From positions 1 through 12,506 of the forward strand of contig JAEKMB010000122.1 of NCBI GenBank assembly GCA_019508105.1: DNA of 12,506 bases, given 5' to 3'. The stretch is from Alphaproteobacteria bacterium (GTDB lineage Bacteria; Pseudomonadota; Alphaproteobacteria; Micropepsales; Micropepsaceae). The position numbers and the translations under genes were made by a program. Positions 1-6,707 of this stretch are shown here, piece by piece (the stretch's first letter is position 1; each line of letters begins with the position of its first letter). The notes under the pieces were generated by a model. That model was not told the DNA's origin. It searched no databases and saw only the letters and a list, made by a program, of their open reading frames with translations.

Positions 1-598
1 CGATGGCCTGCATCAGCGACGGCCAGTCGCCGCTGGTTTCGATGCCGACCAGGGGGTGGCGCTCGCCGCCGCGGTCGGAAAAATTGACCTTGATCATCCA
101 GGCGGCGATGACATCGCTGCGGGTCTTGAACACCGAGGACAGGGTCTCGACCATGACGGCGGGATATTCCTCGTCCAGGGCATATTGCGGGACGCCGGCG
201 CCGGGACCGTCCAGCAATTCCAATATTTCCTTGGTGGTGAATTCCTTGCCGTATTCGGACGCCGGATTGAGGATCACCGGCGCGCCGCGGGTGATGTCCA
301 GCAGGTCGCGTCCCCGAATGCTGAGAAACTTGGCTTCCGTCTTGACGAATTCCTGCATGCGCGGCAGGGAGGAAAAGACCGGCAGATACTGGGCGCCGTC
401 CTTCAGTCCGGTGACAAGATTCAACTTGCCGCCTGGCGACAGAGAAAATTCCTCGGTCGCCTCTTCCAGACCTTCCGCCGTTCCCATCACCAGGAGATTG
501 CTTTCCAGCAGCAGGCGATAGAAGTCGGGCGCCGCGGCGGGTTCCTTGGCCGCCTTAACCAGCGCCTTTTCCAGTTCGTTTTCGGAAATGAACGGCAT
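1..598 (-). CDS. SseB-family protein (partial, 3' end beyond window)
   Basis: Leftward frame open from an ATG at 598 to the window edge: 199 codons visible, C-terminus missing. GAGGAG lies just upstream of the ATG. The protein begins MPFISENELEKALVKAAKEP. It carries features I associate with the SseB N-terminal domain: FYRLLLESNLLVMG near residues 26-39, a LPVFSS stretch near 72-77, and a VILNPASEYGKEF segment near 108-120. The last third looks like the start of the SseB C-terminal domain. E. coli SseB was named for enhanced serine sensitivity when overproduced; its biochemical role is unclear. The start lies 17 nt after the serC stop, so the two genes are probably one transcript. Family call fairly confident; molecular function unknown. 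Confidence 0.75.
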   Translation of the reverse strand, partial: MPFISENELEKALVKAAKEPAAAPDFYRLLLESNLLVMGTAEGLEEATEEFSLSPGGKLNLVTGLKDGAQYLPVFSSLPRMQEFVKTEAKFLSIRGRDLLDITRGAPVILNPASEYGKEFTTKEILELLDGPGAGVPQYALDEEYPAVMVETLSSVFKTRSDVIAAWMIKVNFSDRGGERHPLVGIETSGDWPSLMQAI

Positions 599-615
599 GG
601 CAGCTCCTCGTGAGG

Positions 616-1770
616 TCAGGCTTTGACTTGCGCCCAGGCCCAGTCCAGCCAGGGCGTCAGGGCCTCAAGGTCCGCCTTGTCCACGGTGGCGCCGCACCAG
701 ATGCGCAGGCCCGGCGGCGCGGCGCGATAGCCGGCGATGTCCAGCGCCACGCCTTCCTTGTCCAGCAAGGAACACATCTTCTTGATCAGCTCCTGCTTGG
801 CCTCGTCGCCCAAAACAGTGAAGGCAGGGTCGGTGACGGCGACGCAGACACTGGTGTTGGAACGGATGGCGGCATCCTGCGCCAGGAAACCGGCCCAGTT
901 CGAACCCTGCACCCAGTTTTCCAGCACCCGCAAATTGTCGTTGGAGCGGGTGATCAGGGCTTTCAACCCGCCCAGGCTCTCGGCCCAGCCAAGCGCGTCG
1001 AGATAATCTTCCACCGCCACCATGGAGGGCGTGTTGATGGTCTCGCCTTCAAAAATGCCTTCGACAATCTTGCCGCCTTTGGTCATGCGGAAGATTTTCG
1101 GCAGCGGCCAGGGCGGGGTGTAGGATTCCAGCCGCGCCACGGCGCGGGGGCTGAGAATCAGAATGCCATGCGCGGCTTCGCCGCCCAGCACCTTTTGCCA
1201 ACTGAAGGTGGTGACATCCAATTTGTCCCAGGGCAGCTCCATGGCGAAGGCGGCGCTGGTGGCGTCACAGATGGTCAGGCCTTCGCGGGTATCGGGGATC
1301 CAGTCGCCATTCGGCACCTTCACGCCTGAGGTGGTGCCGTTCCACACGAATACCGCGTCATGGGCGGGATCATATTGCCTGAGGTCGGGAAGCTCGCCAT
1401 AGGCGGCCTTGAACACCCGCGCGTCCTTCAGCTTGAGCTGCTTGACCGTGTCGGTGACCCAGTCTTCGGAAAAACTTTCCCAGGCGAACAGGTCCACCGG
1501 GCGGGCGCCCAACATGGACCACAACGCCATCTCCACCGCGCCGGTGTCGGAGGCGGGCACGATGCCCAGCCGGTAGCCTTCGGGCAGGCCGAGAAGCTTC
1601 TTGGTGCGCAGAATTGCGTCCTTCAGCTTGGCTTTGCCGGGTTTGGAGCGATGGGAACGTCCCACCAGGGCGCCCTTGAGGGCTTCGGGAGTCCAGCCGG
1701 GGCGCTTGGCGCAAGGGCCGGAGGAAAAAAAAGGCCGTGCGGGACGCACAGCCGGACGAAGGTCAGTCAT
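616..1770 (-). CDS. serC: Phosphoserine aminotransferase SerC
   Basis: Class V PLP aminotransferase of 384 aa that converts 3-phosphohydroxypyruvate and glutamate to O-phosphoserine in cytosolic serine biosynthesis. The N-terminus has [15 protein letters not shown]. The PLP-binding lysine is K193 in the [13 protein letters not shown] motif, and D169 in CDATSAAF would contact the pyridine nitrogen. The sequence matches the divergent alphaproteobacterial SerC type better than the E. coli type. The frame is open up to 1857, but the ATG at 1770 is preferred: GGAAGGA lies about 11 nt upstream and the protein then starts [10 protein letters not shown]. The gene usually paired with it in alphaproteobacteria, serA, is absent; an SseB-family gene follows instead. 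A sigma70-like promoter and a structured leader precede it. Confidence 0.95.
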   Translation of the reverse strand: MTDLRPAVRPARPFFSSGPCAKRPGWTPEALKGALVGRSHRSKPGKAKLKDAILRTKKLLGLPEGYRLGIVPASDTGAVEMALWSMLGARPVDLFAWESFSEDWVTDTVKQLKLKDARVFKAAYGELPDLRQYDPAHDAVFVWNGTTSGVKVPNGDWIPDTREGLTICDATSAAFAMELPWDKLDVTTFSWQKVLGGEAAHGILILSPRAVARLESYTPPWPLPKIFRMTKGGKIVEGIFEGETINTPSMVAVEDYLDALGWAESLGGLKALITRSNDNLRVLENWVQGSNWAGFLAQDAAIRSNTSVCVAVTDPAFTVLGDEAKQELIKKMCSLLDKEGVALDIAGYRAAPPGLRIWCGATVDKADLEALTPWLDWAWAQVKA

Positions 1771-1778
1771 TCGCGGTT

Positions 1779-1817
1779 CATTCCTTCCAGAATGATAGCA
1801 CCTCGTTGGGGAGGCGT
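1779..1817 (-). promoter_or_regulatory. Structured serC leader, possible serC RNA motif
   Basis: Reading leftward, the leader between promoter and serC folds into two small hairpins. The first pairs CCTC with GAGG around a CCCAAC loop (1801-1814), extendable by a G-T and a C-G pair. The second is CATTC-TGGAAG-GAATG (1779-1794), a five-base-pair stem whose loop and 3' arm hold the GGAAGGA ribosome binding site. A conserved 'serC motif' RNA has been described upstream of serC in Alphaproteobacteria, and position and layout fit. I identify it from memory of the description, not from a covariance-model match. If real, it would probably act on translation initiation, since the ribosome binding site lies inside the structure. 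Confidence 0.45.
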
Positions 1818-1828
1818 GGCCCGCCGCC

Positions 1829-1857
1829 GATATAGGCGCGAGGCGCGGCGGCGTCAA
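1829..1857 (-). promoter_or_regulatory. Sigma70-type promoter of serC
   Basis: Reading leftward, TTGACG (1857-1852) and TATATC (1834-1829) are separated by exactly 17 bases. Transcription would start near 1822, giving a leader of roughly 50 nt before the serC ATG at 1770, which includes both leader hairpins. Confidence 0.65.
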
Positions 1858-1939
1858 CGCAAGAATTCACCCCAAGGCCCGCGGGAACAGGGCGGCCTGT
1901 TGATGCGTTCTACAAAAGTCAAAAATCTCAGGAACTTCC

Positions 1940-2452
1940 ATGGCTTCCCTTATCCAAGGCACTGCCGGCCGCAACCGCAAGGCCCAGCCCGCGCTTAACC
2001 TGCCGCTGGACAAGGTGAGCTTCATTATCCTCAAGGCGCGCGAATATGACGTAAAGGAAGAAGACAGCGATCCCGACGAAGGTTCCAACGCCGCCGATGA
2101 CGGCCAGACCGATGTCCTGACCGACAAGGCCAATGATCCGGTGCGCGAGGAATTGCTGGGCGCGATTCGCAGCCTGAACGAGGATGAGCGTATGCGGCTG
2201 GTGGCGCTGGCCTGGCTGGGGCGGGGCACCTACGCGCTGGATGAATGGCGCGAGGCGATCGACACCGCCCGCACCGAACATTCCCGCCGCACCGCCGAAT
2301 ATCTGCTCAGCCTGCCGCTGCTCGGCGATTACCTGGAAGATGGCCTGGCCATGTTCGATGAAGGCATTGTGGATGATGCCGACAGAAGCGAAGGTGTGGA
2401 CGGTGAGAACGAGCCGTTGGGCAATATGCGGGATAAACCCACCCGGCAATAG
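1940..2452 (+). CDS. DUF3775 family protein
   Basis: A 170-aa acidic cytosolic protein, divergent from serC. The core matches the DUF3775 pattern as I remember it from alphaproteobacteria: LPLDKVSFIILKAREYDVKE near residues 21-40, an acidic DPDEGSNAADD stretch, then LVALAWLGRGTY and TAEYLLSLPLLGDYLEDGL in the second half. No signal peptide, membrane segment or catalytic motif is visible. AGGAA lies about 6 nt before the ATG. The C-terminal 25 or so residues are polar and probably disordered. Function is unknown. It is convergent with the PhzF-family gene, with 46 nt between the two stops and no clear terminator. Confidence 0.8.
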   Translation: MASLIQGTAGRNRKAQPALNLPLDKVSFIILKAREYDVKEEDSDPDEGSNAADDGQTDVLTDKANDPVREELLGAIRSLNEDERMRLVALAWLGRGTYALDEWREAIDTARTEHSRRTAEYLLSLPLLGDYLEDGLAMFDEGIVDDADRSEGVDGENEPLGNMRDKPTRQ

Positions 2453-2498
2453 TCAGCGCCGCGCTCCTGCTTACGCCACAAAACCCTGGCGGTGACAG

Positions 2499-3331
2499 TC
2501 AGATTTCAATTTCCCCTGTCAGATACAGCGCGCATTCGCCCTGCAGAATGGTGCGGGCGCCATCGTCGGTGCAGATGAGATCGCCGCCGCGTGGGCTTGC
2601 CTGGCGCGCTTTCAAGGTCTTCTTGCCCAACCGCTTGGCCCAGAACGGTGTCAGGGCGCAATGCGCCGAGCCGGTCACCGGGTCTTCCGGCACGCCATAA
2701 TAGGGGGCAAAGAAGCGCGAAACCATGTCATAGGGGTTGCCGCCGCCGGCCGCTGTGGTCAGCACCGAACCAGCGCCCACTTGCATCGCCACATCTTGAA
2801 GCGTTGCGCCGAGCTTCAGCGCCTTGACCTGGTCCGGGGTCTCCCACACCGCAATCAAGGCCTTGGCGCCGGCGCCGCCTTTGGCGCTGATATGCAGTTC
2901 TTTTGGCGGGACGCTATTCAAGGCCTGGCCCAGTGCATCGGCAAAACCACCAGGCGGCGTGAAGGGCTCGCTGTCCGCCGAGGGCAAGGACATCACGTTG
3001 CCGCCGCCGCTGCGGGTCACTATTAGTTCGCCGGAGCGGGTGGCGAAGCGCACCTCGTTGAGGGCGGTGTCCAGCTTGTTGAACAGGGTCCAGCCGCTGG
3101 CCAGGGTGGCATGGCCGCACAAATCCACTTCCCGGTCGGGCGCAAACCAGCGCAGGTCATAGGTGCCCGCCCGGTTTTCACCAAGAACGCGGTCTCTGCA
3201 ACATTGTTCTCGCCGGCGATGCGTTGCATCAGGTCAGCGGGAAGCCAGCTTTCCAGCGGCACGATGGCCGCAGGATTGCCTTCCAGCACTTTGCCGGCGA
3301 AGGCATCAACCTGCCAGATCTTCAGCTTCAT
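2499..3331 (-). pseudogene. PhzF-family epimerase/isomerase, frameshifted
   Basis: Two leftward frames together encode one PhzF-like protein. The first (ATG 3331, GAGGGG upstream) gives MKLKIWQVDAFAGKVLEGNP through NNVAETAFLVKTG, including the family's catalytic glutamate at E46. The second frame resumes with GTYDLRWFAPDREVDLCGHAT and runs to EDPVTGSAHCALTPFW and a normal C-terminus at 2499. The break is at 3170-3172, where the coding strand reads ACC GGG CGG; one extra G restores T-G-A-G-T-Y and a continuous 278-aa protein, a normal length for the family. All landmarks outside the break are intact, so this is either a recent single-base loss or a sequencing/assembly error. Unrepaired, the product would be a nonfunctional fragment. 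The substrate of such PhzF homologs is usually unknown. Confidence 0.8.
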
Positions 3332-3403
3332 GGCGTTCCCCTCGATCAAAGAGAAACACTAGCGCGCGGCCAACCCGCCGCAAACGCTATCCCTGCATGT
3401 TGG

Positions 3404-4291
3404 TCATGCGGGAGCCGGCAAGGCGGCGGTGTTCATCGCCGCCTTCATGCCGCGCTGGAGCTTTTCAAACGCCCGCACCTCGATCTGGCGCACCCGTTCG
3501 CGGGAGACGCCGTATTTCTGCGACAGCTCTTCCAGGGTCGCCGGCTCGTCCTGCAGCCGCCGGGCCTGGATGATGTCGCGCTCGCGGTCGGTGAGTTCCT
3601 TCATGGCGCCGGTCAGCAATTGATGGCGGTTGCCCATCTCCTCGCGTTCGGCCAGGCGGGTTTCCTGGTCGGCGGTGTCGTCGGCCAGCCAGTCCTGCCA
3701 TTCGCTTTCGCCGTCGGAGCGCAAGGGCGCGTTCAGCGAGGCGTCGCCGCCCGACAGGCGGCGGTTCATCTCGGTCACTTCGGTGGGCGTCACGCCCAGC
3801 TGGTCGGACAAAGTGGCGACATGCTCAGGCGTGAGATCGCCTTCCTCAATGGCGCCGATATTGTTCTTGGCCTTGCGCAGGTTGAAGAACAGCTTCTTCT
3901 GCGCCGCCGTCGTTCCCATCTTCACCATCGACCAGGACCGCAGCACATATTCCTGGATCGAGGCGCGGATCCACCACATCGCGTAGGTCGCCAGGCGAAA
4001 GCCGCGATCGGGATCGAAGCGCTTGACCGCCTGCATCAACCCGACATTGCCTTCGGAGACGATTTCGGAAACCGGCAAGCCGTAGCCGCGATAGCCCATG
4101 GCGATCTTGGCAACCAGGCGCAGATGGGAAGTGACCAGGCGGCGCGCGGCCTCCGGATCCTCATGTTCCTTCCAGCGCTTGGCGAACATGTATTCTTCTT
4201 CAGGAGTCAAAAGCGGAAACTTGCGGATCTCCGTGAGATACCGCGAAAGACCGGCTTCGCCCGACAAGACGGGAAGTCCACGACTGCTCAT
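3404..4291 (-). CDS. rpoH: RNA polymerase sigma-32 factor RpoH
   Basis: Heat-shock sigma factor of 295 aa, full length for the family. Region 2 is clear: SEGNVGLMQAVKRFDPDRGF (79-98), then RLATYAMWWIRASIQEYVLR for -10 recognition. The RpoH-specific box QKKLFFNLR lies at 131-139 and separates it from RpoD-type factors. Region 4.2 has a helix-turn-helix, TLEELSQKYGVSRERVRQIE (252-271), for -35 binding. GGAGGGGGAAT immediately precedes the ATG, so the start is secure. The gene begins 84 nt after the end of the RluD-family gene and may share its transcript; rluD-rpoH adjacency is common in Alphaproteobacteria. Some of these bacteria have several rpoH copies; whether this is the only one cannot be seen here. 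Confidence 0.96.
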   Translation of the reverse strand: MSSRGLPVLSGEAGLSRYLTEIRKFPLLTPEEEYMFAKRWKEHEDPEAARRLVTSHLRLVAKIAMGYRGYGLPVSEIVSEGNVGLMQAVKRFDPDRGFRLATYAMWWIRASIQEYVLRSWSMVKMGTTAAQKKLFFNLRKAKNNIGAIEEGDLTPEHVATLSDQLGVTPTEVTEMNRRLSGGDASLNAPLRSDGESEWQDWLADDTADQETRLAEREEMGNRHQLLTGAMKELTDRERDIIQARRLQDEPATLEELSQKYGVSRERVRQIEVRAFEKLQRGMKAAMNTAALPAPA

Positions 4292-4317
4292 AATTCCCCC
4301 TCCATGCCGGGCTGAGG

Positions 4318-4346
4318 TTCAGGTGAGAAAAACAACAACGCCTGAA
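4318..4346 (-). repeat. Inverted repeat in the rluD-rpoH gap
   Basis: TTCAGG and CCTGAA, perfect six-base arms, flank a 17-base T-rich (leftward) loop between the rluD stop and the rpoH start. In RNA this would be a weak, large-loop hairpin ending about 26 nt before the rpoH ATG. It has no T-tract after the stem, so it is not a standard terminator. It might be a leader structure or protein site, or chance. Confidence 0.25.
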
Positions 4347-4375
4347 CGCCCCGACGGTTTAGGAAATAAGCCTGC

Positions 4376-5401
4376 TTACGTCCTATTCAATCCCCGCAGG
4401 GCCCCGACAAGTTCCGCAAAATCCGCAGGCCAGGGGGCCTCGAAACGCAGGGTCTTGTGCAGGCTAGGATGCTGGAATCCCAGGACAAAAGCGTGCAGCG
4501 CCTGGCGCGGGAAACCCGCGGCCACTGTAAACGCGGCGGTCTCTGCGTCCGTTTTGCCGCGGGGCGGGGTCCTGCTGCGGCCATATTGCGGATCGCCGAT
4601 CAGGGGGTGGCCCAGATGGGTGAGATGGACGCGGATCTGGTGGGTGCGCCCGGTTTCCAGGCGGCATTCGATCAGGGCGGCAAAAGGCCGCTCCACAGGA
4701 CCGAACTTTTCCAGCACCTGATAGCGCGTCGCCGCGTGTCTGCCGCCGGCGCGCAGCACGCTCATGCGCTTGCGATCGAACGGGCTGCGGCCGATCTGGC
4801 TTTCGATCCGCCCGGCGCTGTCGCGCGGGGCGCCCCACACCACGGCATTATAGGCGCGTTCGATGGTGTGGTTGGCGAACTGCTTGGCCAAGCTGGCCAT
4901 GGCGCGTTCGGTCTTGGCGGCGACCAAGAGGCCCGACGTGTCCTTGTCCAGCCGGTGCACGATGCCGGGCCGCGCCTCGCCGCCGATGGAGAGCATGCCG
5001 GCGCCGCAATGGGCAATCAGGGCGTTGACCAGGGTGCCGTCGGGATTGCCGGCGGCCGGATGCACCACCAGGCCGGCGGGCTTGTTGATGACGATCAGTT
5101 CCTTGTCTTCGTAAATCACCTCCAGCGGTATGTCCTGGCCCTGGGGGATGGCGGGGGCGGGGAGCGGCACCGTCACGGTGAAGAGTTCGCCCGGTTTGAC
5201 CCTGTGGTTGGCGTCTTTTACTGTCGCGGTGCCCGCTGTGACCGCCCCGCCTTCCAGCAATTGCTGGAGGCGCGAGCGGGAAAAATCGGGCAGGGCGGCG
5301 GCCAGGAAACGGTCCAGCCGCCAGCCCGCATGCGCATCCTCCGCCTGCGCGGTGCGCGCATCCTGGGAGAGTTTCGTGCCGCCAGATTCCGTCTCGGACA
5401 T
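4376..5401 (-). CDS. rluD: RluA/RluD-family 23S rRNA pseudouridine synthase
   Basis: A 341-aa protein with an N-terminal S4 RNA-binding domain (about residues 26-75, GWRLDRFLAAALPDFSRSRL) and the pseudouridine synthase catalytic domain. The catalytic aspartate is D152 in GIVHRLDKDTSGLL; ETGRTHQIRVHLTHLGHPLIGDPQYG further on is typical. It isomerises uridines in 23S rRNA; RluD rather than RluC is inferred from its place next to rpoH. The open frame extends upstream to 5773, but ATG 5401 is chosen because the protein then starts MSETESGGTK just before the S4 domain and the upstream extension is the antisense of the DUF6476-like gene. No strong ribosome binding site is seen. Its start overlaps the divergent start at 5400. 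Confidence 0.92.
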   Translation of the reverse strand: MSETESGGTKLSQDARTAQAEDAHAGWRLDRFLAAALPDFSRSRLQQLLEGGAVTAGTATVKDANHRVKPGELFTVTVPLPAPAIPQGQDIPLEVIYEDKELIVINKPAGLVVHPAAGNPDGTLVNALIAHCGAGMLSIGGEARPGIVHRLDKDTSGLLVAAKTERAMASLAKQFANHTIERAYNAVVWGAPRDSAGRIESQIGRSPFDRKRMSVLRAGGRHAATRYQVLEKFGPVERPFAALIECRLETGRTHQIRVHLTHLGHPLIGDPQYGRSRTPPRGKTDAETAAFTVAAGFPRQALHAFVLGFQHPSLHKTLRFEAPWPADFAELVGALRGLNRT

Positions 5402-5753
5402 GCCTGAACCGTCTTTGCGCCCGGCGACTGGACCGATTTCCGGCCGCCGGACCGCATGGGTCATCGTCATTATCATGAGCGGGCTGTTCGTGCTGGCTCT
5501 TTTGGGGGTGATCTGGGGCTTTGTCCGCCAGGCCCGGGTAATGATGGCGGCACACGCCATAGCCGTCCCGGCCGGGACAGTGGAAGGCGCGGCGGCGACC
5601 CTGACCCTGGCGCCGGGCGTCCATATTGTTTCGGCCAGCACCGATGCCGGCAAGCTGGTGCTGCATGTCCAGACCCCCACCGGATCGGAAGTCGAGATCA
5701 TCGACCTTGCCACCGGCAAGCCGACAGGTCGGATCAAGACAAGTCCGCCATGA
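5400..5753 (+). CDS. Single-TM DUF6476-like protein
   Basis: A 117-aa protein with a short cytoplasmic N-terminus ending in GRR, one membrane helix (about residues 20-43, AWVIVIIMSGLFVLALLGVI) and a small exported domain of about 70 residues. That domain contains ITLAPG/HIVSAS-like strands and ends in EVEIIDLATGKPTGRIK, resembling one beta-propeller blade. This layout matches what I remember of DUF6476, a small alphaproteobacterial family; the name is from memory. An internal ATG at 5475 would cut the membrane helix, so 5400 is preferred. The start codon is part of a CATG shared with the divergent rluD-like gene. The JAMM gene follows after 13 nt, suggesting an operon. Function unknown. Confidence 0.7.
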   Translation: MPEPSLRPATGPISGRRTAWVIVIIMSGLFVLALLGVIWGFVRQARVMMAAHAIAVPAGTVEGAAATLTLAPGVHIVSASTDAGKLVLHVQTPTGSEVEIIDLATGKPTGRIKTSPP

Positions 5754-5766
5754 TGCTGGAGCGGGC

Positions 5767-6186
5767 ATGACATCGGTGCTGATGGCCGAGGCGCTGCGGC
5801 TTCAGATCCTGCAGCAAGCCCGCGGCGCGCATCCCGCCGAATGCTGCGGACTTCTGCTGGGCGCGCGGGAAGGTCAGCGGTTCCGGGTCACCGGCCTCTA
5901 TCCGGCGCGCAATCTCAGCAGCGATCCGCAACGATTTGAGATCGATCCGCGCGACCATCTGGCGGCACAAAGGCTGGCGCGCGAAGGGGCCGCGGCGGTG
6001 ATCGGCTGCTATCATTCCCATCCCAGCGGTGCGGCGATGCCCTCCATCGCCGACCGGGCCGGCGCGGCGGAAGACAATTTCCTTTGGCTGATCGCCGGTG
6101 GCGCCAAGGGTGATGAAAGCCTGAACGCCTTTGTCTATTCGCGCGGGGTGTTCACCGGCGCCGACTGGGTGACGTCGTCGGGGTAG
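5767..6186 (+). CDS. JAMM/M67-family metallopeptidase
   Basis: A 139-aa Mov34/MPN-type zinc peptidase domain with nothing fused to it. The full JAMM signature is present: E25 in ECCGLLLG, then H83-S-H85-P, seven residues after H85 to S93, and D96, giving the expected HxH-x7-S-x2-D spacing. Catalytic competence is therefore likely. Bacterial stand-alone JAMM proteins often process sulfur-carrier or ubiquitin-like proteins ending in GG, but no such gene, E1-like or ThiF-like gene lies in this window. GGAG about 7 nt before ATG 5767 supports the start. It is probably co-transcribed with the upstream DUF6476-like gene. The last 52 nt overlap the convergent gene at 6135-6437. Confidence 0.88.
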   Translation: MTSVLMAEALRLQILQQARGAHPAECCGLLLGAREGQRFRVTGLYPARNLSSDPQRFEIDPRDHLAAQRLAREGAAAVIGCYHSHPSGAAMPSIADRAGAAEDNFLWLIAGGAKGDESLNAFVYSRGVFTGADWVTSSG

Positions 6187-6437
6187 TTGCGATATTCGCC
6201 GCCGTCCCGGAACAGGACATCATGGGAGGTTATCCGGTCCACCACATTGCCCTTTTCGTCGGCGATCTCGATGATGCGCCCATCCAGTGAGCCGCCATGC
6301 AGCAGTTTCTCGCCCAGCAACTCCCGGCCGGCGCTGACGGCTTCGCGGCGCGCCGCCGCCGCATCGGCCAGTTCCTGGCCCTCGCTGTCACGGTTCAGGA
6401 CCTCGCCTTCACGGACGTTGAAGAAATAACGCGGCAT
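6135..6437 (-). CDS. Small DUF6894-like protein
   Basis: A 100-aa protein starting MPRYFFNVREGEVLNRDSEG, with an alanine-rich helix (ELADAAAARREAVSAGRELL, about 22-41) and RIIEIADEKGNVVDRI (about 54-69). This fits the small alphaproteobacterial family I know as DUF6894: MPRYFF start, D-x-E-G, alanine helix, and a strand of the F/IEIADE-G type. No signal peptide or catalytic residues are seen. The ribosome binding site is weak. The final 17 codons overlap antisense the JAMM gene's 3' end; family members I remember end soon after the strand, so the tail may be a local extension. Function unknown. Confidence 0.7.
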   Translation of the reverse strand: MPRYFFNVREGEVLNRDSEGQELADAAAARREAVSAGRELLGEKLLHGGSLDGRIIEIADEKGNVVDRITSHDVLFRDGGEYRNYPDDVTQSAPVNTPRE

Positions 6438-6518
6438 CGCGCGGGTTCGCCTGAGAATTCAACACCCTAACACCTGAAAAGCCGCGGCGTTCCGGTCCCG
6501 ACTGACGGCTGAGGGAAC

Positions 6519-6548
6519 TTGCGATGATGCGTTCCGCCCCGCTATAAG
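6519..6548 (+). promoter_or_regulatory. Promoter of tRNA-Glu
   Basis: TTGCGA (6519-6524) and TATAAG (6543-6548) are spaced by 18 bases and end 13 bases before the tRNA, so transcription would start about 7 nt upstream of the mature 5' end. A GC-rich discriminator follows the -10, as in many stable-RNA promoters. Confidence 0.6.
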
Positions 6549-6561
6549 CCCCCTCCCGCTG

Positions 6562-6636
6562 GCCCCCATCGTCTAGCGGTCAGGACGCGGCCCTCTCAAG
6601 GCTGAAACACGAGTTCGATTCTCGTTGGGGGCACCA
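6562..6636 (+). tRNA. tRNA-Glu (anticodon CTC)
   Basis: A full cloverleaf with an encoded CCA end. The acceptor stem pairs GCCCCCA (6562-6568) with TGGGGGC (6626-6632); the discriminator is A6633 and CCA is 6634-6636. The anticodon loop CTCTCAA gives anticodon CTC, reading GAG. The T arm is ACGAG-TTCGATT-CTCGT. The D arm, GTCTAGCGGTCAGGAC, is typical of tRNA-Glu. Confidence 0.96.
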
Positions 6637-6641
6637 TTTTT

Positions 6642-6663
6642 GCGCGAGGTAAAAAAATCGCGC
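6642..6663. repeat. Inverted repeat just after tRNA-Glu
   Basis: GCGCGA and TCGCGC arms enclose a 10-base A-rich spacer, starting 6 nt after the tRNA CCA. There is a T5 run before the stem but none after it, so it is not a standard intrinsic terminator on the plus strand. It may still be a tRNA 3'-end or processing structure. Confidence 0.3.
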
Positions 6664-6707
6664 CCCAATCACGCCCGCGCGCCAGCGTTTAATGGGGGCA
6701 CTGCCTC

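Noticed and set aside
1767..1781. Four-codon upstream frame (M-N-R-E) overlapping the serC start as a leader peptide
   Set aside because: The ribosome binding site ends one base before its ATG, too close for efficient initiation, and it contains no serine codons; probably incidental.
2453..2498. Bidirectional terminator between the convergent DUF3775 and PhzF genes
   Set aside because: A CGCCA/TGGCG hairpin is present, but no T-run follows it on either strand.
3224..4315. Long plus-strand open frame (363 codons) opposite rpoH
   Set aside because: It is antisense to a certain gene, lacks recognisable domains, and is explained by high-GC codon bias. The same applies to plus-strand frames at 11483-12412, 7754-8662 and 1360-1998.
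4376..5773. A 465-aa RluD-family protein with a long N-terminal extension
   Set aside because: The extra 124 residues are low-quality antisense of the DUF6476-like gene; the S4 domain begins normally after ATG 5401.
5767..6186. JAMM protein as part of a ubiquitin-like or CBASS-type defence operon
   Set aside because: No E1/E2-like, ubiquitin-like or cyclase gene is present; neighbours are housekeeping genes.
6626..6701. Nine-base direct repeat TGGGGGCAC in the tRNA-Glu end and at 6693-6701, as an integration att site
   Set aside because: Too short and only 67 bases apart, with no integrase or element between the copies.
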